Shown piece after piece: positions 23,590-33,745 of a DNA stretch of 64,000 nt; positions within the stretch are counted from its first letter, which is position 1, and every line of letters begins with the position of its first letter. The DNA lies in the NCBI RefSeq assembly GCF_040939455.1, contig NC_134119.1:9040501-9104500 (forward strand), read 5' to 3'. Origin of the DNA: Microcebus murinus. Its lineage: Eukaryota; Chordata; Mammalia; Primates; Cheirogaleidae. Made by a program: the position numbers and the translations under genes. The notes below the pieces were generated by a model. It was not told the origin of the DNA and did not search any database. It saw only the letters and a list, made by a program, of their open reading frames with translations.

Positions 23590-24680
23590 ACATTTTCTTT
23601 TACTTGAAGAGAAAATCAATTTTTAAAATAATCAAAGGCAAAGATTTCTTAGATATAACACCAAAAGTCCAATGCATAATGGGAAAAAGATAAATTACAC
23701 TTGATTAAAATTAAGAAAAGAATGTTAGGAGAATGAAAAGACAATTAATTCACAGGAAGGAAATACTTGCAAACCATATATCTGATAAGCTACTTCTATC
23801 CAGATCATATAAAATTTTAAGAAAATAAACAGAACAATTAAAAAATGGGTTAAAAACTTGAACAGATACTTCACCACAGAACACACACATGGATGACAAA
23901 GAAGTACATAAATAATTGTCAACATTGCCAGTCATTAGGGAAATATAAATTAAAACTACAGTGAAATACTACTATTTAACCATATAAAATTATAAAGCTG
24001 ACCGTGACCATGTTGATGATGTTGTAGAGCAACTAGAATCCTCACACGCAGCTGGTGGGAATGTAAAATGCTTCAAGCACTTTGGAAAGCAGTGTGGCAG
24101 TTTCTCAGGATGTTAAGTGTATGCCTACCATGTGATGCAGTCCTGCAATCCCAGGTATGTACTCAAAAGAAATGAAAGCGTATGTCCACGCAAAGAACTC
24201 TATGGGATTGCTCACAGAGCCTTGCTTGCAAGAGCCCCAAATCAAAAATGTCCCAAATGCCCACCCACAAATGAGTGGACAAATATATTGTGGAATGTCC
24301 ATACAATCAAAGAACACTTGTCAATGAAATGAATTATTGATACATACGATATGCCTGAATCTCTGAATTATCATGCCGAGTGAAAGAAGACAGACTAGAA
24401 CAGGACACTACTCCATGATTCTGCTTATACAAAATTCTGTAAAATGCAAAGGAAGTTATAGTGACAAGCAGCAGGTCAGGAGGGGGATGGGGGTGTGGGA
24501 AGGACAGTGTGATGACAAAGGGGCACCAGGAAACTTCTGCAGGTGACAGATATGTTCATTATCTTGATGGCGGTGATGGCTTCATGAGTGTACACATATG
24601 TCAAAACTTATCAAATTGTGTACGTTAATATGTACAATTCATTGAATGTAAACTACACTTCAATATTTTTTTAAAAAGTA
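23590..24680 (+). mobile_element. L1M, ORF2 3' portion plus 3'UTR
   Basis: The L1 order is clear: 'aatgggttaaaaacttgaac', 'agtcattagggaaatataaa', 'ctggtgggaatgtaaaatgc', 'tggacaaatatattgtggaa', then 3'UTR text ending 'aaactacacttcaata' and an A-rich tail. It holds the end of ORF2 as decayed, frameshifted sequence and cannot encode a working protein. It is 5'-truncated. Confidence 0.9.
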
Positions 24681-24689
24681 CTATGACAA

Positions 24690-25121
24690 CAGTAATACAA
24701 ATATAGTCAACCTTCTCATCCATCAGCCTTCTTACTGTTCCTTACACACAACAGAGCGCATATTTACTGCTTCAAGGACTTAGCATTGGCTGTTCCCTCT
24801 ACCTGGAATGCTCTTCCTCATGCATTCAAAAAGCTTGCGCTACACATTCTACGTCTTTGCTCAAACATCACCTTCTCTACTATGGCTTAATCCTTTCCCT
24901 TCGTGTTTCCTTTTCTCCTTCCCAGCTTAACTGCACTGGCTCACACTTCCCATCTGACATGCAATGGAGTTGGCTTATTGATCATCTGCTTCTGCCCTCT
25001 AGCATATAAGCTGTCTTAGAGCAGGGGGTTTTGACTGTTTCATTCACTGCTATATTTCCAGCACCTGGAATAATGCTTGGCACATATTAGAAGCTTGAGA
25101 ATATTTGCTGAATGAATGTAT
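24690..25121 (+). repeat. L2 LINE 3' portion
   Basis: L2 landmarks: 'ctacctggaatgctcttcct', 'tttgctcaaacatcaccttc', then the tail 'ttcattcactgctatatttc' and 'ggcacatattagaagc'. This is one of the better preserved L2 copies here. Confidence 0.85.
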
Positions 25122-25494
25122 CCACTTAAGTCTTTACCATTCATGTGTTCACAGCACCCTACAGTAGCATTTTTTGTGGTTACACTGCAGATACATAACA
25201 TTAGATTCAACTGTGAAAAAACGCACTTGTCAAAATTATTTTTTTTGAGTTATCAGTTTATGCAGCAGAATTATTTGAAAACCAAAATTAAATATGAGAT
25301 AATGGATGATACAGTACTTTATAAGCTGCAAAACACTGTATTATTATTAATAATAATCAGACTTATGAAGAACCACAGGCCAATTTCCTGAGTCTGGGGT
25401 AACATAATTCTGAACAAGTGACTTGGCAGTATCTAGACCTCAGTTTCCCCACCGACAAACAGTCAGAAACCAACGACGGCTAGCATCTTTTGGG
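25122..25494. other. unassigned A+T-rich sequence
   Basis: No gene recognised. The 91-codon plus frame at 25116-25391 has no visible domain. Confidence 0.45.
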
Positions 25495-25725
25495 AAGTTT
25501 AGTGTCGTGGTTAAGAATATAGACTGCTGTCAGACAGATCTTGCCTCAAATCTTGGCTCTGCCCACATTCTCACAGATCTTGGGAGGTTACTTAACCTCT
25601 TTAAGCCTCAGTTTCCACATCTGTAAAATGGGGGCAAAAATTGTCCCTGCCTCTTTGGGATGCTTTAAGAGTAAAGTGAGATAACATCTGAAAACTGCCA
25701 AGCATACAGTAAGCACTCCAAAAAT
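25495..25725 (+). repeat. MIR SINE, near full length
   Basis: Order: 'gtggttaagaatatagactg', 'ttacttaacctctttaagcc', 'tcagtttccacatctgtaaa' and 'catacagtaagcactccaaa'. Confidence 0.9.
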
Positions 25726-26689
25726 GTTATATATTATATATCATTGTATCCTTCCTTTCTTGAGTTTTTGATTCATTTTTCACTCACCATTGGCTCCATC
25801 TGGTATTCCAGTCCCTTCTATCTTTTAGAGGGATTTGAATTTAGTTCTGATTCTAATATTTCTAAATCTTGAAAGCGAATGAATTAAAGCTGCTAGCCAG
25901 TGAAAATTAATTAATAAGTGCTCCCAGGTAGAAAGTTTCCCTAAAAAATTGAGTTCCACCCACCCATCTGGGCCTGGAGAGTCAGTAAGTGTAACCACAT
26001 TGCACACTGCTCTATTTTAAATGCCACAATGAACAGCACAGGCTTAACTGCAATTAAATAGTCCCTGCTGACCACTGAATATACAGTACATCATGTCAGG
26101 AGAGGCAAAACTGTCAGATTAGTGGAAATTCATTTTGGGATTGCTGGGTAATTTCAAGAGCTGACAGCCAAAGAAAAATCCGTGATCCCTTGTGTGTGCC
26201 AGCATATATCACTCTTTAACAGCAGTTGTTTGGGAACTCAGAAGGCAGCAGTACTCCAGACTCTAAAGTTCACTTCTAGAGCGAAGTTGGAAAAGAAAAC
26301 GTGAGCGATGAGATCATTGTTTTAAATCATAAAACACGGAAAGAGACCCTTCCTATACCAACCTGAGCTAACATACAGGAACTGGGCTCGCCTAGCTGGA
26401 ACATGCCTTTGTGGCCAGGCACTTCTGAGCTACGGACTGAGGGCTACTCACGTAGACAACCGCCAGCCACCAGTTCACAATGCTGGGGGGGCCTGTGGCT
26501 TGGGGTCCCTTGCCTGAATGGGCATTCTTTTAGACGGACTTTTGAAAGTTGCTTGGTCCTAGCTTGAGGGTCTTCAAACTCTCCACTCCAACCAGAAGTC
26601 GGATGCTCTCCATGTGAAAACATTTTGATGAGAGAAAAAAAGCCAAACATTCCAGTAAACAGATCCGATATCACGGGCTTAAAGTAATA
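25726..26689. other. unassigned, largely repeat-free
   Basis: No transposon signature is recognised over nearly 1 kb, with homeodomain-type AATTAATTAA near 25905. No gene is visible. Confidence 0.35.
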
Positions 26690-26890
26690 ACTATAGTAAC
26701 ATGAATTAACTGCTCACTGTGTACCAGGCACTGTGCTCAATGCACTGCCTGTATTTGCTCTTAAGCCCTTCTTGGGCCTTATGAGGTTGGCATTCCTGTA
26801 CCTATTACATGAGTGGAGAAGTCCAGAGAGGCACTGCAATGTGACTGCAGTCATATCACTATGACAACAAGTGGCGATGATTAAATCCAA
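26690..26890 (-). repeat. MIR SINE
   Basis: Reverse MIR: 'actgctcactgtgtaccagg', 'cactgtgctcaatgcactgc', 'gagaggcactgcaatgtgac'. Confidence 0.7.
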
Positions 26891-26906
26891 TCATCTCATT
26901 CTTGAG

Positions 26907-27265
26907 CAGAGGTTCTCAACCAGGGGTGATTTTGCCCCACAGCAGGCATTAGGCAACGTCTGGAGACATTTCTGGTTGTCACAACTGCTACTAGCGTCTA
27001 GTGCAGGCATCCTCAAACTACGGCCCGCGGGCCACATGCCGCCCGCCTAGGACCTTTATCGGCCCGCCGGGTGTTTTTGCCACCGCTGCCTGTCCTGCTT
27101 AGCAGCCGACTCATCCCAGGCCCACAGTGCACACTCTCCAATGGTCTGAGGGACAGCGAACTGGCCCCCTGTTTAAAAAGTTTGAAGACCCCTGGTCTAG
27201 TGAGGAGTGGCCTGAGAGGCTGCTAACACCCTATACTACCCTCTGCAACTGAGAGTTAGCCAGCC
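26907..27265 (+). mobile_element. MER5-type hAT MITE split by a younger hAT
   Basis: The left half reads 'cagaggttctcaaccagggg' to 'tggttgtcacaactgctact'. The right half resumes after the insertion as 'ggagtggcctgagaggctgc'. The central MER5 text 'ctagtgggtagaggcc' is broken exactly at the 27004-27194 element. Confidence 0.85.
27004..27194. mobile_element. hAT-superfamily MITE, 191 bp
   Basis: The ends are imperfect inverted repeats: left 'caggcatcctcaaact', right 'gtttgaagacccctg'. An exact 8-bp target duplication, 'gtctagtg', flanks it at 26996-27003 and 27195-27202, the length made by hAT transposases. It has no coding capacity and must have been moved by a transposase encoded elsewhere. 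Its ends match the 190-bp element at 32869-33058 in the opposite orientation. It post-dates the MER5 copy it splits. Confidence 0.93.
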
Positions 27266-27308
27266 CTCCATATCTGCGGCATGAAGTTGGGCAATGCAGC
27301 TCTAGAAC

Positions 27309-27466
27309 AGTGATTCTGAAGTGTGGTCCCTGGACCAGAAGCATTACACCAGCTGGGACTTTGTTAAAAATGCAAAATATAGGGCTCCACCCCAGACCCA
27401 CGGAGGGGTGGGGCCAGCAACCTGTGGTTTAACAACTCTCCAAAATTTGAGAACCACTGGTCCAGA
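27309..27466 (+). mobile_element. MER20-type hAT MITE
   Basis: Starts 'cagtgattctgaagtgtggt', contains 'ggggtggggccagcaacctg' and ends 'aaaatttgagaaccactg', the two hAT inverted ends. It is near full length with internal loss. Confidence 0.85.
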
Positions 27467-27869
27467 GCCATCAGAACACAGAGGCTGAGCTCCACGACCC
27501 ACCCCAAATGCTCGCCAATCCTCCAAGTCCAATACAAAATGAGTTTTAGGGCCTTTGGTTTGTAGAATTCTGTCCCTGTGAGAATTCTAGATTGCTGGAC
27601 TCTCTTTCTGGTTTCTGAAGCTACAAAAGGATGCCACATGCCCGTGCAGGTCCTCCACCCGAGAAGACCAGGAACCAGGCAGTGTGACAGTGAATTCTTC
27701 AGGAGGAAGCAGAGTCCCTGCCGGTGTTTCTCAGAACATTGGGGTACTGCTATTAGCAACATACACGTGAATATATACTGACACCCCCGCCATTTACATC
27801 TGATTCACGGAGAGGTGCCTGTACATGTGTCATCTCAGTGATTATCAGTTATAAGGATAATGGTTATTT
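27467..27869. other. unassigned sequence
   Basis: No named repeat. A 132-codon minus-strand frame (27364-27762) crosses the MER20 copy and is judged fortuitous. Confidence 0.4.
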
Positions 27870-28005
27870 CTGTTTCCAGAGAACATTTCACATGCCAGGT
27901 AGCTGCTAAACATTGACCTGCATCATCTCATTGTTCATCGCTACTCTGGACATTAGGTTTTGTTATTGTGCCCATTGTAGAGATGAAAAAACTAAGGCTC
28001 ATGAT
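27870..28005 (-). repeat. MIR SINE fragment
   Basis: Reverse MIR: 'cctgcatcatctcattgttc' and 'cccattgtagagatgaaaaa', followed by 'actaaggctcatgattgcat'. Confidence 0.65.
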
Positions 28006-28429
28006 TGCATGGTAGGGATGTTCCATCTGATGCAGACATGCTCCAAGTGGCTGCCAAACTCCACCAAGCTAACTTTGTTGGCAGTGGGGGAAGAGCACCA
28101 GGCTGGGGTTCATGGAAGTCTTATCACTAAAGTCAGTTTCTGTCTTTGTAAAATGGAAGGTGAGAACTAACATGGCTCTAATTTCCTCCCACATCTAATC
28201 ACCTGTAATTATAGCGTATAACAAAGTCTCTAGTTCCTTAGGATCCGCACAAAAAACACTATAGCTATTTACACTGATATTTCCATTGATTTCATTACAT
28301 TACATTGATAAAGGACTTTTGAATTTTCCAAGTGTTTTCTTATCCATGATCTCATTTCAATTCCCAAACATTGTGCGAGGTACAAAGGCAAGACATGTCG
28401 ACTCCCTTTGATCTTTGAGTACTAGACTA
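28006..28429. other. unassigned sequence
   Basis: No gene recognised. The stretch 28290-28385 has MIR-like or L3-like wording that I cannot assign. Confidence 0.35.
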
Positions 28430-28640
28430 ATGCACTGTTAGCAAACACTTATTGGATCCTTGCTGCATGCCTGGCATGTGCTGGGTGCTTTATGATTCTC
28501 GTCTCTTTTACCCCAACAGGGACCCCATAAGATAAGCATTACCATCCCCACTTTTTAGATGAGGAAACTGAGGTTCAGAGAGAAGTCAAGGCCCAAGGGG
28601 ACACACTAAGTGCCAAACCTGCATCCACACACTGACCCCT
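28430..28640 (-). repeat. MIR SINE
   Basis: Reverse MIR: 'tgcctggcatgtgctgggtg', 'accatccccactttttagat', 'gaggaaactgaggttcagag'. Confidence 0.85.
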
Positions 28641-29308
28641 GATCCCTTATTCCCAAGCCCAATCTTTAGCCCTCCTATACACAGGTCTTCTGAGAAACTG
28701 AGGTACACAAACAGACAGGACTTCCTAACATTTATCAATTTCAAACCTAGAATAAAGTCCAGGTGTCTGCCTCCTGCCCTGTCCTGCTGCCAAAACACAA
28801 TTAGACCTGACCCTTTCCTTTTTGGGGTGGGGATGGGCATAGAATCAACGCCTGATTCATCCCCACCCTGCCTGAAAATCTGCTCACCTGCACCCTACGC
28901 TGCACCATAGGGAGGCTGGGGGGGCGGATCTGCAGAGCGCTCGGCTCCCTTTAAACAGATGCGCCAGCCTCTTGGGAGATGGAGCTCGTTGGTTCTGTCA
29001 CTCGTGAGTAATGCACCATAGCTCCCTAGTGGGGAAAATGCCAGATTATACAATAGCATGCTTTGGTGTGCAACTGTCTTTAGAATAACAAATCTCCTCT
29101 TCTGCTTGTGAGCATTACGCTTTAATAAAAACCAAAATAGTGGCCACAAATCCCAGCTCTAGCTAAAGGGCATGTCTTGTAAATTCATGTTACGCCCCTC
29201 ACCATACCCCACCCCCAACACACACCTTTTATAGTTCACAGGGAATGGCCCAGCCTTTGGCTTTATTAATTACACTTTTGACTTTTTGCTGGGGGCAGAC
29301 GCGGGGAG
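28641..29308. other. unassigned sequence
   Basis: No gene or named repeat is seen. Confidence 0.4.
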
Positions 29309-29581
29309 CAGAGTTTCACAGCCTGGTAACTGTTAACATTTTGGGTGGGCTAATTCTTTGTTGGGGGGTTGGGTGTCGAGGTGGGGCAGAGGACTGTCCT
29401 GTGCATTGTAGGATGTCTAGCGGCATCTCCAGCCTCTACCCACTGCCCACCAACCCACGATATATGTCGTTTTTCTCAAAATTTGAGCAGCATCTTCATC
29501 CTAGTTGTGACAACAAAAATACCTTCAGATATTGCCAAATGTCCCCTGGGGGCCAAAATCACCCCCCAATAAGCACCACTG
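29309..29581 (-). mobile_element. MER5-type hAT MITE
   Basis: Order: 'gtaactgttaacattttggg', 'gcattgtaggatgtctagcg', 'gatattgccaaatgtcccct', ending 'aagcaccactg'. The 136-codon plus frame (29245-29655) spanning it is a by-product of the repeat. Confidence 0.85.
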
Positions 29582-29769
29582 CATTAATAAGAAAACAAAT
29601 AGCCAACCATGTCCTCAAAGGGTTGGCATTGGTAGATGTGACGCCTTATACTTGACACTTTTTTCCTAAAAAATCCCACTAATATAGTCTTTGATGGAAA
29701 GCATTCAGTCCCACCAGTGGGCAACATAAAATAATGTCAGCAGTGTGGTCTTAGCTGAATGTCACCCAT

Positions 29770-30030
29770 TCCTCCCCCGTGGCTCTTGAGGGGGAAATGG
29801 GGGTGTCGCAAATACTCTGCGGTGCTGGCCTGGAAGTCCGGGGCGAGGGCGCCTTGCAGAGTGAAAGCCCCCGGGACAGCTGCTGCCCGCCTGCTCTCAG
29901 CTGCGCTCGCTCTGCCTTCGCACGTTCCAAACTTAGAGGTGAGAGCTCCAGGTGAGAGATGCGCAGAGCCGTGCAGAGCGACAGGTTGGAAATAGCACGC
30001 TCAGGGGTGCAGTGGGACGGGTTTCCTGCC
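29770..30030. promoter_or_regulatory. CpG-rich block, candidate promoter or first exon
   Basis: I count about 17 CpG dinucleotides in roughly 240 bases (29778-30019), far above the surrounding sequence, with high G+C. Two donor-like GTGAGA sequences follow one another ('ttagaggtgaga' then 'ctccaggtgaga') near 29935-29960 on the plus strand, as at the end of a first exon. No TATA box or recognisable protein is seen. It could be a small CpG island of an unannotated transcript or a chance GC patch. Confidence 0.45.
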
Positions 30031-30444
30031 TGCCTGCATTCAGAGCAGGGCAATATGGCATAAATAAATTTAGGCATTCTTGTTGCAAATGGGCACTGAA
30101 TCAGTGTTCACCTCCGAACAGTCTACTTCTGAGGCTCGATATGCCCCCCAAAAGATATTGCTTGCCCCCATGGACTCTTAACATTTGGAAATGGGGATCT
30201 TACTCATAAAAGTGCAGATGTCAGGCTTAAGAAAAATCAGAAGTTCTGGATGCCTGAGGCCAGCAAGCCTGTACACAACCGTGAGTGGACCGAGTCGGTG
30301 CCCTGCAGGCGGGGCAGGTGCCAGCTGTTCCCCAGGGACCCACCCAGCGGCTTCACCAACTTATGCTGCCTGCCTGGATACCGTAGACACTTCAGTGCCC
30401 CCTCCTCTATGTTTTAAAAATGTGTTGTAGTAGGCAATGTTTGA
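30031..30444. other. unassigned sequence
   Basis: Moderately GC-rich, no named repeat. An 81-codon frame at 30185-30430 has no recognisable features. Confidence 0.4.
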
Positions 30445-30834
30445 TATACAGGCATCCTGGGGTTACAGACGAGATACGTTCCTGAGAACTTCTTTAAGTC
30501 TGGTCTGTATGAACTCAGATTCCTCCTGAACATGCATGTGCATTAATAATAATACCATAATGGCTCATATGTGGTAATAATACAGTGTAGTACTATAATC
30601 ATAATAATAATACCCCTGTAATCATAAGTTACAGAAACTATTATTTTTCCTTTTAATTCAAACAAACAGAACATAAAAACAAACTCATATAAAAAGTTTA
30701 GATAGGAGACAGGAGAAATTTCAAGAAAGAATAGTAAAGTATAACACTCACCTAACATTGCATCAGTGTCTTGGTTACTTGAAGGGGCATTTTTGAGGCA
30801 AGAAGGCAGCTGACATTCATTGGAAGGTCATGAT

Positions 30835-31750
30835 GGACTGGGTGCTGGAGGGGACGGACTGGGCGCTGGGGGGGACGGACTGGGCGCTGGGGGGGATGGA
30901 CTGGGCGCTGGAGGGGATGGACTGGGTGCTGGAGGGGATGGACTGGGTGCTGGAGGGGATGGACTGGGCGCTGGAGGGGACGGACTGGGCGCTGGAGGGG
31001 ATGGACTGGGTGCTGGAGGGGATGGACTGGGCGTGGAGGGGACGGACTGGGCGTGGAGGGGACGGACTGGGCGCTGGAGGGGACGGACTGGGCGCTGGAG
31101 GGGACGGACTGGGCGCTGGAGGGGACGGACTGGGCGTGGAGGGGACGGACTGGGCGCTGGAGGGGACGGACTGGGCGCTGGAGGGGACGGACTGGGCGTG
31201 GAGGGGACGGACTGGGCGCTGGAGGGGACGGACTGGGCGCTGGAGGGGACGGACTGGGCGCTGGAGGGGACGGACTGGGCGCTGGAGGGGACGGACTGGG
31301 CGCTGGAGGGGACGGACTGGGCGCTGGAGGGGACGGACTGGGCGCTGGAGGGGACGGACTGGGCGCTGGAGGGGACGGACTGGGCGCTGGAGGGGACGGA
31401 CTGGGCGCTGGAGGGGACGGACTGGGCGCTGGAGGGGACGGACTGGGCGCTGGGGGGGACGGACTGGGCGCTGGAGGGGACGGACTGGGCGCTGGAGGGG
31501 ACGGACTGGGCGCTGGAGGGGACGGACTGGGCGCTGGAGGGGACGGACTGGGCGCTGGAGGGGACGGACTGGGCGCTGGAGGGGACGGACTGGGCGCTGG
31601 AGGGGACGGACTGGGCGCTGGAGGGGACGGACTGGGCGCTGGAGGGGACGGACTGGGCGCTGGAGGGGACGGACTGGGCGCTGGAGGGGATGGACTGGGC
31701 GCTGGAGGGGATGGACTGGGCGCTGGAGGGGATGGACTGGGTGCTGCAGA
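30835..31750 (+). repeat. minisatellite, 21-bp unit, about 44 copies
   Basis: The unit is ACTGGGCGCTGG followed by AGGGGACGG. At least four units near 31030-31205 are 19 bp, having lost CT from GGCGCTGG. Interior units are nearly identical, while both margins carry TGGGTGC and GATGG forms, the expected CpG-decay products. Each standard unit has two CpGs and runs of three and four G, so the plus strand could form G-quadruplexes. Because 21 is divisible by three, frames of about 250-342 codons stay open on both strands. The minus-strand peptide is an APSPSPP heptad. These are arithmetic artefacts, not genes. Confidence 0.97.
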
Positions 31751-31764
31751 ATCGGGATTCAATT

Positions 31765-32062
31765 CTGTCGCTGGAGGAGGGAACTTACCATGGAAGTCAG
31801 TTTCTTGAAAAAAGGCATTAGTGTTGTCTGCACAGCCTTTTTCTTTTTTTCATCATAAACGGCCTTGTACCAGCTGATGTTCTGACTAACCGCACGGTAA
31901 ATCTCTGTGAACCGCTCACTGTTAGGTCTTGCTCCCCAAGCTTAGCAAATCTTGCTTCAGTGAGACAAAAGGCTTCAGCTCATTCTTTCCTCGTAAACTT
32001 TCTCAGCTGTGGATCTTCCGATTCCTGGCGTTCTTGCGTTTCTATCAGCTGCTTCTCTATCT
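31765..32062 (-). pseudogene. Tigger-like transposase, C-terminal fragment
   Basis: Minus-strand translation gives, in order, EDPQLRKFTRKE, a stop, then FCLTEARFAKLGEQDL, a one-base shift, then ERFTEIYRAVSQN, WYKAVYDEKKK and QTTLMPFFKK. The final '(I/V)YDEKK...QTTL..FFK' arrangement is typical of Tigger/pogo transposase C-termini (the TIGD1 group). These DDE enzymes move their own transposon by cut-and-paste. The DNA-binding and catalytic domains are absent. With an internal stop and a frameshift it is dead. Assignment rests on the recalled motif, not on a search. Confidence 0.75.
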
Positions 32063-32150
32063 AGCTACGGGACTAGCCGCTGCGTAAAGACGCCGCACCG
32101 ATGAACTGCTTACGCCATGCGGGTTTGTTTACACGCGTGGAAGAAACTAG

Positions 32151-32868
32151 AATATGTTTTCCTCAAAATTTGATGACTATTTACGGGCAAGGAAATGCGA
32201 TCAGAGTCCCTGAAAAATGCTAGCTGGCCTTTTAAACTGGAGGCTTAAACAGGGGAGTTGCCCAGCAAGGGAGAAGCGACAAGAAAGAAGGTTCCAGGTG
32301 CTGATATGGCGGGCCTGCCATGTCATAGCAGCTCCAGGCTTAGCAAGAATGAACATCTCTCTTGGTTGAGCCAAGGTCAGGGTGGGTCTGCACGAGAGCA
32401 GTCAATCCTCTGTGCTAACCAGTACAGTCCACAGGTAGGACCCCTCTGGGACTGGAGGAAATTCCTTTCCCCTGGGGGCAGGTTCCCAACCACAGCGGTC
32501 CTCTGACCCCTACCGTCCTATCCGCTGCCCCCATGAAGGTGATGAGTGGCCCTCAGGGTCCAGGGTCCCTGCCCCAAGCACCACTCCCTTCCCTTTCTCC
32601 GAGTTTCCTCTCTCTCTGATCCGTCTTCCCTGGTTGACAGTCCCTTTAACATTTTCCCTCTCTCTGTCACAGTTGGTTCCGTCCCACCAACACCCTTGAC
32701 TGGGCTTCATTCTTGGAATATTACAGGATCATAGAGGAAGGCGGCAACAAGAAGCAGCTGGGATGGGAGTCAGAGGACAATCTGGTTCGGAGGCCAGAAT
32801 TTTCAGATTTTACCCCAAATCTTATTCAGAATCTGCCCCAAGACACATAATAGACAGCCAAGATTTAA
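32151..32868. other. unassigned sequence
   Basis: No named repeat or gene. The frames of 60-80 codons found here on both strands lack domains. Confidence 0.4.
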
Positions 32869-33058
32869 CAGGGGCCCTCAGACTTTTTAAACAGGGAGCC
32901 AGTTCACTGTCCCTTAGACCATTGGAGGGCCGGACTATAGTTTAAAAAAAACTATGAACAAATTCCTATGCACACTGCACATATCTTATTTTGAAGTAAA
33001 AAACAAATGGGCAAAAATATCCACACGTGGCCCATGGGCCATAGTTTGAGGACACCTG
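32869..33058. mobile_element. hAT-superfamily MITE, 190 bp
   Basis: It starts 'caggggccctcagacttttt' and ends 'tagtttgaggacacctg', an imperfect inverted pair. Its left about 65 bases and right about 35 bases match the reverse complement of the 27004-27194 element, but the middle differs, so the two are subfamilies sharing ends. Flanks share only 'atttaa' next to each end, so the target duplication is degraded or an end is off by two bases. It is non-coding. Confidence 0.88.
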
Positions 33059-33539
33059 ATTTAAGAGAATTTGACATTTCTGGAAGAGTTACGGCCTGAA
33101 AATGTGGAAGGCGGGCATAACCAGGTGTCCTCCCTGACCAGAATGAAATCTTCACAAACCACCTGTAGCTACGGTAAAGCAACTTGCCAGGGAACCTTCC
33201 GGAACAGACCGTGCGTGCGAAATGCACACCAAGGAGACGAAAGGAAGTGACGTCTTATATGAGATTATTATTTACACACCAGGAAAACCTTGAGGAACAT
33301 TTGCCAAAAACAATAGTTTTAGAAGAGTTGGTTGGAGGCCGAGCCATCTGACAACAATGAATTAGTGGGAGCCGTTGCCTATTCAAGCTACTTCAAGGAG
33401 GATATAATGGAGCCAGACCACTTGACAGTAAGAGGAGGCTTATTTTTCAGTTCTCAGTATTATTACCAGGGTTTGTCTACAGCGCATCTAATAATGTCGT
33501 TTGCTCATGGGTAAAAATAAGATACAATAGTAACAACAC
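33059..33539. other. unassigned sequence
   Basis: No gene or repeat recognised. Confidence 0.4.
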
Positions 33540-33745
33540 GTGGCAACTATTTCTTGAGTGATTTCTACATGCCAGGTAATAAACCAATTGTTCTATACAT
33601 ATTATCTCATTAAAATTTTATAGCAAAACATATTAAACATGATGTACATACTATCCCCATTGCCATCTGAGGAAAACCAAGGCGTGGCAAAGCCAAACAA
33701 CTTGCTGAAGGCCATCTTTCCGGCGAGGCAAAAATTCAGAATTCA
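33540..33745 (-). repeat. MIR SINE
   Basis: Reverse MIR: 'tgatttctacatgccaggta', 'catattatctcattaaaatt', 'aaacaacttgctgaaggcca'. Confidence 0.7.

Larger units (their letters stand above)
30445..32150 (-). mobile_element. Tigger/pogo-like DNA transposon remnant with embedded minisatellite
   Basis: The right part, read on the minus strand, encodes a decayed Tigger-type transposase C-terminus (31765-32062). The left end starts after TA with 'caggcatcctggggttacag', which looks like a Tc1/pogo terminal repeat next to its TA target. I could not identify a convincing matching terminal repeat on the right, so that edge is open. Most of the transposase gene is missing. About 915 bases of the segment are the 21-bp minisatellite. 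Confidence 0.6.

Noticed and set aside
30835..31750. CRISPR-like array
   Set aside because: There are no unique spacers between repeats, the units are head-to-tail, and the host is a mammal. It is a minisatellite.
30752..31858. Four long reading frames (about 250-342 codons) on both strands, including a Pro/Ser-rich heptad protein
   Set aside because: They are produced by a 21-bp repeat unit, a multiple of three, which keeps any stop-free frame open. The frames begin and end with the array, and no functional coding context exists.
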